Positions 15,166 through 24,866 are shown, counted from the first letter of the stretch. The stretch: 64,000 bases of DNA from Bacteroidota bacterium (GCA_018267575.1 JAFDYF010000068.1:62001-126000), one strand, 5' to 3'. Notes: generated by a model not told the origin, from the letters alone. A program made the numbers and translations.

Positions 15166-16140
15166 ATGTACTTACAAAAACGCAATCGCATTCTCAGAAG
15201 CAATCCTGCCATCCGTTCATTGGTTGCTGAAACTTCGTTGACAGCAAACGATTTCATCGTTCCGCTATTTATTGATGAAGGCGAAAATGTGAAAACCGAA
15301 ATCGCTTCGATGCCCGGTTATTTTAGAAATAGCCTCGACATTACCGTAAAAGAAGTGAAAGAACTTTGGGCTATGGGGCTTAAAAGTATATTGATTTTTG
15401 TAAAAGCCAAAGACGAAACCAAAGACAATACCGGCAAGGAAGCTTGGAACCCAGATGGATTGATGCAACGCAGTATCAAAGCCATCAAAAATGCCTGCCC
15501 TGAAATGTTGATCATGACGGATGTCGCGTTGGACCCATACTCTTCCTACGGTCATGATGGCATTGTAAAAGATGGGGAAATCGTGAACGACGAAACCGTC
15601 GAGGCCTTGGTAAAAATGAGTATCAGCCATGCAAAAGCGGGTGCTGATTTTGTTGCCCCCAGCGATATGATGGATGGAAGAATCGGTGCCATAAGAAAAG
15701 GTTTGGAAGAAAACAATTTTACAAAAGTGGGCATCATGGCATATAGTGCAAAATACGCTTCCTGCTTTTATGGCCCTTTCCGCGATGCACTGGATTCCGC
15801 TCCGGGCTTTGGCGATAAGAAATCTTATCAGATGAATTATGCCAATCGTACCGAAGCCATTAAGGAAGCATTACAAGATATTGAAGAAGGCGCAGATATC
15901 GTGATGGTAAAACCAGCCTTATCTTATCTTGATATCATCCGCGAAGTAAAAAATGCGGTACAGGTCCCAGTGAGCGCCTATAATATCAGTGGTGAATATG
16001 CCATGATAAAAGCAGCCGCCAAAATGGGTTGGATTGATGAGAATAAAGCAATCATCGAAACCCTGACCTCCATGAAAAGAGCAGGCGCCGATTTGATAGC
16101 AACCTATTTTGCAAGAGATGCCGTAAAGTTGATTTCGTGA
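15166..16140 (+). CDS. hemB: Porphobilinogen synthase (delta-aminolevulinate dehydratase)
   Basis: A 324-residue enzyme condensing two 5-aminolevulinate molecules to porphobilinogen. Schiff-base lysines are visible in MAYSAKYAS near residue 197 and in VMVKPALSYLD near 248. The metal site reads DVALDPYSSYGHDG near residue 120; the cysteines of the zinc-type enzymes are replaced, so this is the zinc-independent, magnesium-type class. The start ATG 15166 lies 3 bases after the end of the broken four-helix-bundle frame. Length is normal. A toxin-antitoxin-like pair follows after about 40 bases. Confidence 0.97.
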   Translation: MYLQKRNRILRSNPAIRSLVAETSLTANDFIVPLFIDEGENVKTEIASMPGYFRNSLDITVKEVKELWAMGLKSILIFVKAKDETKDNTGKEAWNPDGLMQRSIKAIKNACPEMLIMTDVALDPYSSYGHDGIVKDGEIVNDETVEALVKMSISHAKAGADFVAPSDMMDGRIGAIRKGLEENNFTKVGIMAYSAKYASCFYGPFRDALDSAPGFGDKKSYQMNYANRTEAIKEALQDIEEGADIVMVKPALSYLDIIREVKNAVQVPVSAYNISGEYAMIKAAAKMGWIDENKAIIETLTSMKRAGADLIATYFARDAVKLIS

Positions 16141-16180
16141 ATGAAGTTCAAAAATGGTAACTTTAAGTCAACAATTTTTT

Positions 16181-16429
16181 ATGAAAGCGGTAACCCTAAA
16201 AAATAAAATACAACGAAGTCTGGAAAAAATGGACTCAGAGCAGTTGAAGTCTGCATGGCTCATCCTGAAGGCTCTTTCCAACCAACAAAAATATTTGACG
16301 GTCAATATCAACAAAACCATAGTTGATAAAAAAATTGCTGCTGGTATTGAACAACTGGAAAATGGCGAAGGGAGTGATTTCGGATTATTTCTGAATGAAA
16401 CGGAAGTCAAATATGGCAAAAAGCAATAA
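16181..16429 (+). CDS. Antitoxin-like protein upstream of a RelE/ParE gene
   Basis: An 82-residue protein from ATG 16181 (MKAVTLKNKIQRSLEKMD); an in-frame ATG at 16154 would add 9 residues. A helical region is followed by a linker with NGEGSDFGLFLNETEVKYGKK, the kind of C-terminus that wraps a RelE/ParE toxin. Residues FGLFLNETE resemble Bacteroidota antitoxins of this class, but no DNA-binding domain is certain. Its end overlaps the start of the toxin frame by 17 bases, typical for translational coupling. It lies between hemB and hemL. Confidence 0.65.
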   Translation: MKAVTLKNKIQRSLEKMDSEQLKSAWLILKALSNQQKYLTVNINKTIVDKKIAAGIEQLENGEGSDFGLFLNETEVKYGKKQ

Positions 16430-16737
16430 GCAGCCGATTACAGTAACCATTTCCCCACAAGCCAAAGAAGACATTCTAAAAATCTTGGATTACCTAGAAC
16501 AGGAGTGGGGACAAAAAGTGATCAATGACTTTCTTCAAAAAATAGACGTTTTTTACCAAATCATTTTAATCAATCCTCGACTTTTCAGTTTTCATAACAA
16601 AAGGAAAAATATCAGAAAATATGCACTGACAAAACGTGGTTTATTATCGAAGTAAAAGAAATACTGTAGAAATAATAACCGTATTTGACACCAGACAAAA
16701 CCCAAAGAAGATCAAAAAAATATTGCCCCGTTCATAA
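16413..16737 (+). pseudogene. RelE/ParE-family toxin, broken by a frameshift
   Basis: From ATG 16413 the protein begins MAKSNKQPITVTISPQAKEDI, then LDYLEQEWGQKVINDFLQKID and IRKYALTKR, a RelE/ParE plasmid-stabilisation fold. At about 16634-16641 the frame runs into a stop at 16653, but the family continues perfectly in another frame: YYRSKRNTVEIITVFDTRQNPKKIKK, ending with TAA at 16735-16737. One extra base in CGTGGTTTAT would explain this, giving KRVYYRSK when removed. The C-terminal strand and catalytic-face residues are lost from the product, so the toxin is probably inactive. A sequencing error cannot be excluded. Confidence 0.8.
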
Positions 16738-16785
16738 TCACTTTATACTTATTTAACCAAGCACAATTTATCTTAAGCAATTCAC

Positions 16786-18078
16786 ATGAACATCGAAAAG
16801 AGCATTGAACTATTTTCCCGTGCACAACAATCCATACCCGGTGGGGTCAATTCCCCGGTGCGTGCTTTCAAAAGCGTTGGCGGCACTCCTTTATTTATCA
16901 GCAAAGCAAAAGGCGCTTATTTATATGATGCCGACGGCAATAAATATATCGATTATATCGCCTCTTGGGGCCCTATGATATTGGGTCATGCGCATGAGGA
17001 AGTCGTGAAAGCCATTCAGCAACAAGCACTGCACTCCACCTCTTATGGCGCACCCACTGAATTGGAGATTGAAATGGCAGAGCTTATCAAAAGCATGGCT
17101 CCGAATGTGGACCTGATAAGAATGGTGAGCAGTGGAACAGAAGCCTGCATGAGCGCACTTAGGCTAGCCCGTGGTTTTACGGGGAAAAATAAATTCATCA
17201 AATTTGAAGGGTGCTATCATGGCCATGCCGATGCATTCTTGGTAAAAGCGGGCAGCGGCTTGGCTACCTTGAACATTCAAACTGTACCCGGGGTTACTGC
17301 AGGTGTAGCAAACGATACACTTACTTGTGCTTATAATGATTTGGCCGCTGTAGAGAAATTGTTAGCTGAAAATAAAAATCAAATTGCGGCAATCATCGTA
17401 GAACCTGTGGCGGGCAATATGGGTTGCATTATGCCCCAACCGGGTTTTATGGAAGGCCTTCGTAAAATTTGTGACGAAGAAAATATCGTTTTCATTTTTG
17501 ATGAGGTGATGACGGGTTTCCGTTTGTCAACCGGTGGAGCGCAACAAAAACTGAATGTGAATGCTGACTTGGTCACCTATGGAAAAGTGATTGGTGGTGG
17601 CATGCCCGTGGGGGCATTTGGTGGCAAAAAAGAAATCATGCAGCATATCGCCCCACTGGGGAATGTGTATCAGGCTGGCACTTTGAGTGGCAACCCAATT
17701 GCCATGATTGCGGGTTATACCACTTTAAAAATATTGAAAGAAAATCCATCCATTTATAAAGAGCTGGAAGAGAAAACGGCTTACTTGCGCAACAACCTTC
17801 ACCGTGTTTTTCTCGAATCTAAAATACCATTTGTGATCAATCAGTTTGGCTCTATGATCAGTGTTCATTTTAGCGATCATGCGGTTACCGATTTTGCTAG
17901 TGCATCTTCAGCCAATAATGATTTATTCAAAAAATACTTTCATGCCATGCTCAGTCGTGGAGTCTATTTGCCGCCATCGGCTTTCGAAAGTTGGTTCCTC
18001 AACAATGCGCTCACCAAAAAAGACATTGACTATACCATCGAAGCCACGGAAGAAAGTTTAAAAGAAATAGCGGGTTAG
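16786..18078 (+). CDS. hemL: Glutamate-1-semialdehyde 2,1-aminomutase
   Basis: A 430-residue PLP enzyme converting glutamate-1-semialdehyde to 5-aminolevulinate, the step after HemA. Family marks include GGVNSPVRAFKSVGGTP near residue 20, YIDYIASWGPMILGHAH near 57, MVSSGTEACMSALRLAR near 115, FEGCYHGHAD near 145, FDEVMTGFR near 240, and the PLP lysine in TYGKVIGGGMPVGAFGG near 267. It is the last haem gene of the plus-strand run. A palindromic repeat (18091-18165) follows the stop and may end or stabilise the transcript. Confidence 0.97.
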   Translation: MNIEKSIELFSRAQQSIPGGVNSPVRAFKSVGGTPLFISKAKGAYLYDADGNKYIDYIASWGPMILGHAHEEVVKAIQQQALHSTSYGAPTELEIEMAELIKSMAPNVDLIRMVSSGTEACMSALRLARGFTGKNKFIKFEGCYHGHADAFLVKAGSGLATLNIQTVPGVTAGVANDTLTCAYNDLAAVEKLLAENKNQIAAIIVEPVAGNMGCIMPQPGFMEGLRKICDEENIVFIFDEVMTGFRLSTGGAQQKLNVNADLVTYGKVIGGGMPVGAFGGKKEIMQHIAPLGNVYQAGTLSGNPIAMIAGYTTLKILKENPSIYKELEEKTAYLRNNLHRVFLESKIPFVINQFGSMISVHFSDHAVTDFASASSANNDLFKKYFHAMLSRGVYLPPSAFESWFLNNALTKKDIDYTIEATEESLKEIAG

Positions 18079-18090
18079 TTATTGCTATTT

Positions 18091-18165
18091 TAACCGCAGA
18101 GACTGGGAGGCGCAGAGCAATATTAATTTGTTGTTTATTTCGGCGTCTTTGTGCCTCTGCGGTTA
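18091..18165. repeat. Inverted repeat of the CCGCAGAG family after hemL
   Basis: TAACCGCAGAG (18091-18101) and its exact inverse CTCTGCGGTTA (18155-18165) flank about 53 bases with further GCAGAG/GTGCC words. The same family appears in decayed form at 21130-21325. It is a common type of degenerate palindrome in genomes of this phylum and lies where a terminator for the haem run is expected. Confidence 0.75.
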
Positions 18166-18213
18166 CAAATCACTCAAAACCAAATCTTCTTATCTTAGAA
18201 TCAAATTTAACCA

Positions 18214-18795
18214 ATGAATAAAGCCCGCTTGGAAGCATTCAGTGATGGTGTTTTTGCTATCATCATCACAATCATGGTATTGGAAATAAAAGTCCCGCAT
18301 GGGGATGACTGGAACGCATTGAAACCATTGATACCTGTAATGATGAGCTATGTGCTCAGTTTTATTTTTGTTGGTATTTATTGGGTTAATCATCACCATT
18401 TATTACATACCATCCATCGCGTTAATACCCCCATACTTTGGAGCAATATCAATCTACTTTTCTGGCTCTCCCTCGTACCCGTGGCAACCGATTGGATGGG
18501 CGATACCCATTTCGCTTCACACCCCGTGGCGGCTTATGCAATCCTGCTCTTGCTTTGTGGTTTTGCTTTCACCATCCTGCAATTGCATATCGAGAAAAAA
18601 ATTGACAAGAATGAAAAGCTGCAACATGCTTTTGATATGCTGAAAAGGAAAGGGATTATTTCAATCCTCGCCTACTCAACAGCCATTGCCTTTGCCTTTG
18701 TGAACACGACCGTTTCGGGATGCTTGTTTTTATTTGTCTCCTTTATGTGGTTTATCCCTGATAAAAATATCGAGCGGGCATTGAATGAGGAATAA
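18214..18795 (+). CDS. TMEM175-family potassium channel subunit (DUF1211)
   Basis: A 193-residue inner-membrane protein with about six helices. The first helix carries RLEAFSDGVFAI, with the FSD motif that defines the TMEM175 pore, and a His-rich WVNHHHLLH follows helix three. Bacterial TMEM175 proteins form tetrameric potassium-selective channels. The length fits the single-repeat bacterial form. It stands alone between the hemL repeat and the pirin gene and ends 43 bases before it; a shared transcript is possible. The family call is strong; ion selectivity is taken from the family. Confidence 0.88.
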   Translation: MNKARLEAFSDGVFAIIITIMVLEIKVPHGDDWNALKPLIPVMMSYVLSFIFVGIYWVNHHHLLHTIHRVNTPILWSNINLLFWLSLVPVATDWMGDTHFASHPVAAYAILLLLCGFAFTILQLHIEKKIDKNEKLQHAFDMLKRKGIISILAYSTAIAFAFVNTTVSGCLFLFVSFMWFIPDKNIERALNEE

Positions 18796-18838
18796 ACAAA
18801 AAATCTACTCATTTGTAATTATATCAATATCGTAACTT

Positions 18839-19555
18839 ATGCCCCATACCATTTTACATAAAGCAAATTCCCGTGGCCATGCAAATCATGGTTGGCTGGA
18901 CAGCTACCACAGCTTCAGTTTTGCAGGCTATTATAATCCTGAAAGAATTCATTTCGGTGCTTTAAGAGTGTTGAATGATGATACCGTCGCCGCTGGCAAA
19001 GGTTTTGGAAAGCATCCACATGACAATATGGAAATCATTTCCATACCACTCGAAGGTGACCTACAACACGAAGACAGCATGGGGAATATCGCCATCATTA
19101 AAAATGGGGATATACAGGTCATGAGTGCTGGCACTGGGATTACCCATAGCGAGTTCAACAAGAACAAAGATGCACCTGTGAAATTTTTGCAGATTTGGGT
19201 TTTCCCCAATAAAAAGAATGTAACACCACGTTATAGTCAAATCACATTAAACCTGAAAGATAGACATAATAAACTCCAACAAATCCTTTCACCCGACCCA
19301 AATGATGCAGGTGTTTGGATTTATCAAGATGCTTGGTTCCATCTGGGAAAATTCGATAAGGATTTTTCAACTTCCTATGCATTAAAGAAAAAAGGCAATG
19401 GCGTATACGCATTTATACTCAGTGGTGACATCACGATTGCGGGTCAAGCTTTGAACAAACGTGATGGTTTGGGAATTTGGGATACGGATACCATCCAAAT
19501 AAAAGCAGATAGTGATTCAGAATTATTGTTGATGGAAGTTCCCATGCTATTTTAA
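18839..19555 (+). CDS. Pirin-family cupin protein (YhhW-like)
   Basis: A 238-residue bicupin of the pirin family. The N-terminal cupin shows HGWLDSYHSFSFAGYYNP and the metal-binding block GKHPHDNMEIISIPLEGDLQHED, whose two His of HPHDN, the Glu and a later His in THSEFN give the usual three-His one-Glu iron site. Bacterial members include quercetin 2,3-dioxygenase YhhW; the natural substrate is usually unknown. It is followed after 23 bases by the OsmC gene, suggesting a redox- or stress-related operon with the OsmC and 4Fe-4S/CDGSH genes. Confidence 0.92.
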   Translation: MPHTILHKANSRGHANHGWLDSYHSFSFAGYYNPERIHFGALRVLNDDTVAAGKGFGKHPHDNMEIISIPLEGDLQHEDSMGNIAIIKNGDIQVMSAGTGITHSEFNKNKDAPVKFLQIWVFPNKKNVTPRYSQITLNLKDRHNKLQQILSPDPNDAGVWIYQDAWFHLGKFDKDFSTSYALKKKGNGVYAFILSGDITIAGQALNKRDGLGIWDTDTIQIKADSDSELLLMEVPMLF

Positions 19556-19578
19556 TCGTAACTTTTCAGAAAATAACC

Positions 19579-19971
19579 ATGGCAAAAGTCAGCGGGCTCT
19601 TAAACACCAGCCATTATAAAACGGAAATCAGCAATGGAAGAAACAATTTGATTGCTGATGAGCCAGCAACTGTAGGTGGCACTGACTTGGGTTTTTCGCC
19701 CAATGATCTGCTCTGCAGTGCTCTGGTTGCATGCACATGCATCACGCTCCGTATGTATGCGGATAGAAAAGAATGGGATCTGGAAAAAGTGGAAACAAGT
19801 GTATCCTTGGAAAAAACAGAAGGAGAAAATAGCACCACATTGATTCGAGAAATCCAATTATTGGGGAAACTGGATCTTGCACAGAAAAAACGGTTGATGG
19901 AGATTGCACAACAATGCCCAGTCCATAAAATACTGACTAATTCTATAAAAATAAACACGGTAGCTATATGA
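19579..19971 (+). CDS. OsmC/Ohr-family protein
   Basis: 130 residues. The pattern ADEPATVGGTDLGFSPNDLLCSALVACTCITLRMYADRK-type (read in pieces) contains the first redox Cys in the ALVACTCITL helix, and the second lies in AQQCPVHKIL near residue 115. OsmC proteins are thiol peroxidases that reduce organic hydroperoxides. The length is at the short end of the family. Its stop overlaps the next start by 4 bases (ATGA), so it is translationally coupled to the 4Fe-4S/CDGSH protein. Confidence 0.92.
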   Translation: MAKVSGLLNTSHYKTEISNGRNNLIADEPATVGGTDLGFSPNDLLCSALVACTCITLRMYADRKEWDLEKVETSVSLEKTEGENSTTLIREIQLLGKLDLAQKKRLMEIAQQCPVHKILTNSIKINTVAI

Positions 19972-20402
19972 AGGATATCACAAAAAAATACAGCAATGGC
20001 GAAGTGACCATTGTATGGAAACCTGCCACTTGCATCCACTCCACTATTTGCTGGAAACATGCCACTGGCCTACCCGAAGTGTTTAATCCCATGGAAAAAC
20101 CTTGGATAAAACCAGAAGCATCCACCACGGAAAAAATTATTGAACAAGTAAAAAAATGCCCCAGCGGCGCATTGAGTTTTTATCTGAATGACCAAGCAGA
20201 AGAGAACAAAGAAACCATTGCGGAAAGCATTGTAGAAGTTACACCCAATGGTCCCTTATTGGTTTATGGAAATATTACAGTGAAAGATAAAGATGGAAAT
20301 GAAACGCATAAAAATAAAGTGACTGCATTTTGCCGTTGTGGTGCTTCATCGAACAAGCCTTATTGCGATGGCACGCATCGGAAAATTGAATTTAAAGGAT
20401 AG
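19968..20402 (+). CDS. Two-domain iron-sulfur protein: 4Fe-4S mono-cluster plus CDGSH
   Basis: 144 residues. Residues 1-70 match the divergent mono-cluster ferredoxin domain (Fer4_19, YjdI-like) with TCIHSTICW and KKCPSGALSF. The C-terminal 45 residues form a CDGSH domain: AFCRCGASSNKPYCDGTH, with the three Cys and one His that bind a 2Fe-2S cluster. The order mono-cluster then CDGSH occurs in other Bacteroidota. The role is probably electron transfer or cluster handling; no substrate can be named. The start overlaps the OsmC stop by 4 bases, which hints that the two act together in peroxide or redox stress. Confidence 0.9.
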   Translation: MKDITKKYSNGEVTIVWKPATCIHSTICWKHATGLPEVFNPMEKPWIKPEASTTEKIIEQVKKCPSGALSFYLNDQAEENKETIAESIVEVTPNGPLLVYGNITVKDKDGNETHKNKVTAFCRCGASSNKPYCDGTHRKIEFKG

Positions 20403-20458
20403 TTAATGGTCAATGAGCCGTTCAAAAAGGATGTAACTTTCAAGAAAAATCATTTGTT

Positions 20459-20926
20459 ATGAAAGGTCTTTTTTGCGTATCAGCTGGTATTTCATCTATT
20501 TTTTTAATCAATAGCTGTGGGCAAACAACCACTCCAGACAATAAGCAAGCGGAGATTGATTCTTTGAAAACTGTGATTGCTGAATTGAAACCGGGATTGG
20601 GAGAGTTCATGCTTCAAATAAAATATCATCATGATTCGTTGGGCAAAGCCATCAATCAAAAAGACTATGATAGGGCTGCCTATGAAGTAGATGAATTAAA
20701 AGAGACCACCGAAAAAATCCAGCAACTGAATATCACCAACGATAAATTACAAAAGCCATTCCCTATTTTTTTTGATAAATATTTACAAGGCCCTCTCAAT
20801 ACCCTTGCCGATGCTGCCGCAAAAAAGGATGAGGCATCCTTAAAAACCAATTTTATTTCGCTTACAGAAAACTGCAATAGTTGTCATCATGAGAACAATA
20901 TGGGATTCATGAAGATTGTGCCATGA
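20459..20926 (+). CDS. Lipoprotein with a CxxCH haem-binding site
   Basis: 155 residues. The N-terminus MKGLFCVSAGISSIFLINSC is a lipoprotein signal whose lipobox ends at the Cys of NSCGQ. The mature part is helical and charged, and near its end it carries NCNSCHHENNMGF, a CxxCH motif that binds haem c covalently. The helical layout with a C-terminal CxxCH resembles cytochrome c-prime-like proteins. It probably sits at the periplasmic face of a membrane and moves electrons; partners are unknown. It is a consumer of haem just downstream of the haem genes, though co-regulation is not shown. Confidence 0.75.
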   Translation: MKGLFCVSAGISSIFLINSCGQTTTPDNKQAEIDSLKTVIAELKPGLGEFMLQIKYHHDSLGKAINQKDYDRAAYEVDELKETTEKIQQLNITNDKLQKPFPIFFDKYLQGPLNTLADAAAKKDEASLKTNFISLTENCNSCHHENNMGFMKIVP

Positions 20927-20939
20927 TTTGTTTTAATTA

Positions 20940-21330
20940 AAGAACGCAAAGGAGCCGGAAAGTCGGGAAGTCCGAAAGTCAGGAAGTTGCTCACTTTCGT
21001 ATTATTCAAAAATGCTTCACGCAAATCAATCTATTCTACCCAATTCCAAATTACTAATTCCACATTCCTTAGCTCACTTTGCGGGAAACTTTGCGCAACT
21101 TTGCGGTTTGTTTTTTTACAGCAAAGGGCGCCGAGAAATACACGCAAAGAATGCCAAGGAAACATCCTCTGTGCCCAACCTCTATTACCTCTGTGGTAAT
21201 TTTTTTTTTAACACATAGAAACATAGTTGCACATAGCTATGCTTTTCTATGAAACTATTGTGCCTATGTGATAAATTGTTTGGCACAATATCTCACGCAG
21301 AGGTACAGAGCCCGCAGAGGAGCTTGATAA
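20940..21330. repeat. Repeat sink: three degenerate palindrome families
   Basis: No gene is seen in this 440-base gap. It holds an AGTCGGGAAGTCCGAAAGT run (20960-20990, family of 52017-52197), decayed CGCAAAG/GCAGAGG words (21075-21175 and 21295-21322, family of 18091-18165), and an ACATAGAAACATAG / CTATGTG inverted pair (21210-21272). Several families in one gap suggest a tolerated landing site. Confidence 0.65.
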
Positions 21331-21367
21331 ATTGGGTTCTTGTATTCAGACTAATAAAAAATCAAGA

Positions 21368-22309
21368 TCAATGAAACAGCAATTCGCAAGGCTTCAGCCC
21401 TGTATGCTTTTTGAAAGCTGTGGAAAAATGGGAGATGGAGGAATAACCCAGCATCATGGACACATCGGTAACGCTTAGCCCTTTTTCATAAAGCAGGTAC
21501 CTAGCATGTTCCATTCTTTGGCTTTGGTAGAAATCAAAAATGGTAGTGCCAAACATTTCTTTGAAGCCTTTTTTCAAATAACATTCATTGATAGCCACTT
21601 TGCGGCTCAATTCTTTTATGGTCAATGGTTCGCCGATATGCTGTAATAATACTTCCCTTGCTTTGCTGATTTTTTCACGGTCAGCCTCATTTGCCAAAAA
21701 CTTGCATTGAAACCCTTCGGTTTCTTTTTCGCCCAGCATACATTCCAAACTGTACAGGAGCAACATTTGCATTTGTGCATTTACATAGATATTCTCCATG
21801 CTATCCTGATACCGGTTGTTCAGCAATCCTTCGAGTACCATCCGGGTGCGGCCACAAAGAGGCAGTATCTTAGAAAAAGAAGAAGCATGTGTGAAATTCA
21901 GGATATCGTCCGTAACCTGACTACTGAGCCTTTTAGGTTTCACAAATTGGGACAAATGAACCTGTGAAAAGCGAACACTAAGTACATCTACACTATTGAT
22001 TCTCTCAGCACAATTCTTGGAGGCACTAAACTTACAGGAATCACATTCTATCTCTTTTTGCTTGCAATAAATATTCCCAGCCACGCAAAAACGAAGTTCC
22101 AGATAGTTCTCCTTCTGGTCGTCCTTTTTATAATGGTAAAGCAACATGCCCATATCCTCCATACTCCATTGGGTATGTTTTTCATATCGCTTGATGGAAT
22201 AAAGCACAGAACCGGGAATTTGCTGTTCTTTTTGTTGAAGCAGACGCAGTTCACCCAGCATGATCGGGCGCTTATAGGAAAGTGCTAAAATATCTGGTTG
22301 TTGAAACAT
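21368..22309 (-). CDS. AraC-family transcriptional regulator with a Cys cluster
   Basis: 313 residues from ATG 22309; the upstream in-frame TTG at 22318 lies inside the promoter box. The last 100 residues hold two helix-turn-helix units: LTIKELSRKVAINECYLKKGFKE, then GLSVTDVSMMLGYSSISHFSTAFKKHTG, the standard AraC DNA-binding domain. The N-terminal 200 residues are not a recognised sensor, but near residues 85-105 there is CKQKEIECDSCKFSASKNC, a cluster of four Cys that could bind metal or sense redox state (inference). Its -7 box ends 6 bases before the ATG. It is divergent from gyrB; its targets are unknown. Confidence 0.85.
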   Translation of the reverse strand: MFQQPDILALSYKRPIMLGELRLLQQKEQQIPGSVLYSIKRYEKHTQWSMEDMGMLLYHYKKDDQKENYLELRFCVAGNIYCKQKEIECDSCKFSASKNCAERINSVDVLSVRFSQVHLSQFVKPKRLSSQVTDDILNFTHASSFSKILPLCGRTRMVLEGLLNNRYQDSMENIYVNAQMQMLLLYSLECMLGEKETEGFQCKFLANEADREKISKAREVLLQHIGEPLTIKELSRKVAINECYLKKGFKEMFGTTIFDFYQSQRMEHARYLLYEKGLSVTDVSMMLGYSSISHFSTAFKKHTGLKPCELLFH

Positions 22310-22315
22310 GAAATA

Positions 22316-22323
22316 CAAATTTA
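22316..22323 (-). promoter_or_regulatory. TAAATTTG -7 box of the AraC gene
   Basis: TAAATTTG on the minus strand ends 6 bases before ATG 22309. With a start site about 5-7 bases downstream the mRNA would have almost no leader. Confidence 0.55.
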
Positions 22324-22496
22324 CAGCTCAAAAACCAATTATCAAGACCTGCCAGCATCTATCGAAGGAGAGCGTGTTTTTATGACTATTCCATGACATG
22401 ACTAACCAAAAAGAAGAGGTCAGATCAAGCACTTATTTCTTCACAAAAAGTGCATAAAATGAGGGGTAAAACAGGGGCTGCTAGCCGTATTTTCCG

Positions 22497-22504
22497 TACA
22501 TTTG
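22497..22504 (+). promoter_or_regulatory. TACATTTG -7 box of gyrB
   Basis: TACATTTG fits TAnnTTTG and ends 47 bases before the gyrB ATG, giving a leader of about 40 bases. No good -33 TTTG is visible. Confidence 0.55.
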
Positions 22505-22545
22505 CCAATTCTACATTAATGATTGTTTATCAACCGATTTTTTAA

Positions 22546-24531
<1,986 letters not shown>

Positions 24532-24574
24532 AACATTATATTTTGTTCATAAACGTGGGAACAGCAATTAGTTT

Positions 24575-24582
24575 TACCTTTG
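24575..24582 (+). promoter_or_regulatory. TACCTTTG -7 box of the 67-residue gene
   Basis: TACCTTTG fits TAnnTTTG exactly and lies 60 bases before the ATG at 24643. The following transcript would be monocistronic and end at the terminator 24867-24904. Confidence 0.6.
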
Positions 24583-24642
24583 CGGCAGCAAACAGTTACG
24601 CATTCATATGATCATTTACTAACCAATTAAAACTATTTAACA

Positions 24643-24846
24643 ATGTCAACAGTAACACTTACAGCATACAACGTAAAAACAAAGGAAAAAAATGTTCCAA
24701 TTTTGGATGCCGTAATCTCGAAAACGGCAAAAGGCGCTTATATGGCTCAGGGAAATGATGGCAAGGGGAATAAACTGACCACTTTGTTGGGAGAAGCAAA
24801 AGCTCTGGCGGCCATCGAAGCGGGTATTGCAAAAAAAGGTTGGTAA
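24643..24846 (+). CDS. Small conserved-looking protein of unknown function
   Basis: A 67-residue soluble protein beginning MSTVTLTAYNVKTKEKNVP, with no signal peptide, cysteine or membrane helix. It alternates short strands with a Gly-rich turn (GNDGKGNKL) and a C-terminal Ala-rich helix ending KKGW. The family is not recognised. That it is a real gene is supported by a promoter box 60 bases upstream, a perfect 12-bp intrinsic terminator 20 bases downstream, and normal codon use. The tight monocistronic unit suggests good expression. Confidence 0.75.
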   Translation: MSTVTLTAYNVKTKEKNVPILDAVISKTAKGAYMAQGNDGKGNKLTTLLGEAKALAAIEAGIAKKGW

Positions 24847-24866
24847 AATATTTTTTCAGATAAGGC

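Noticed and set aside
16640-16660. Programmed ribosomal frameshift in the RelE/ParE gene
   Set aside because: No slippery heptamer or downstream structure is seen at the shift site; simple mutation is more likely.
18091-18165. CRISPR-like or attachment-site reading of the hemL downstream repeat
   Set aside because: It is a single inverted repeat pair with degenerate centre, matching a dispersed palindrome family instead.
20987-21218. Two overlapping short frames on the plus strand
   Set aside because: They run through the degenerate repeats and match no family; low-complexity repeat translation.
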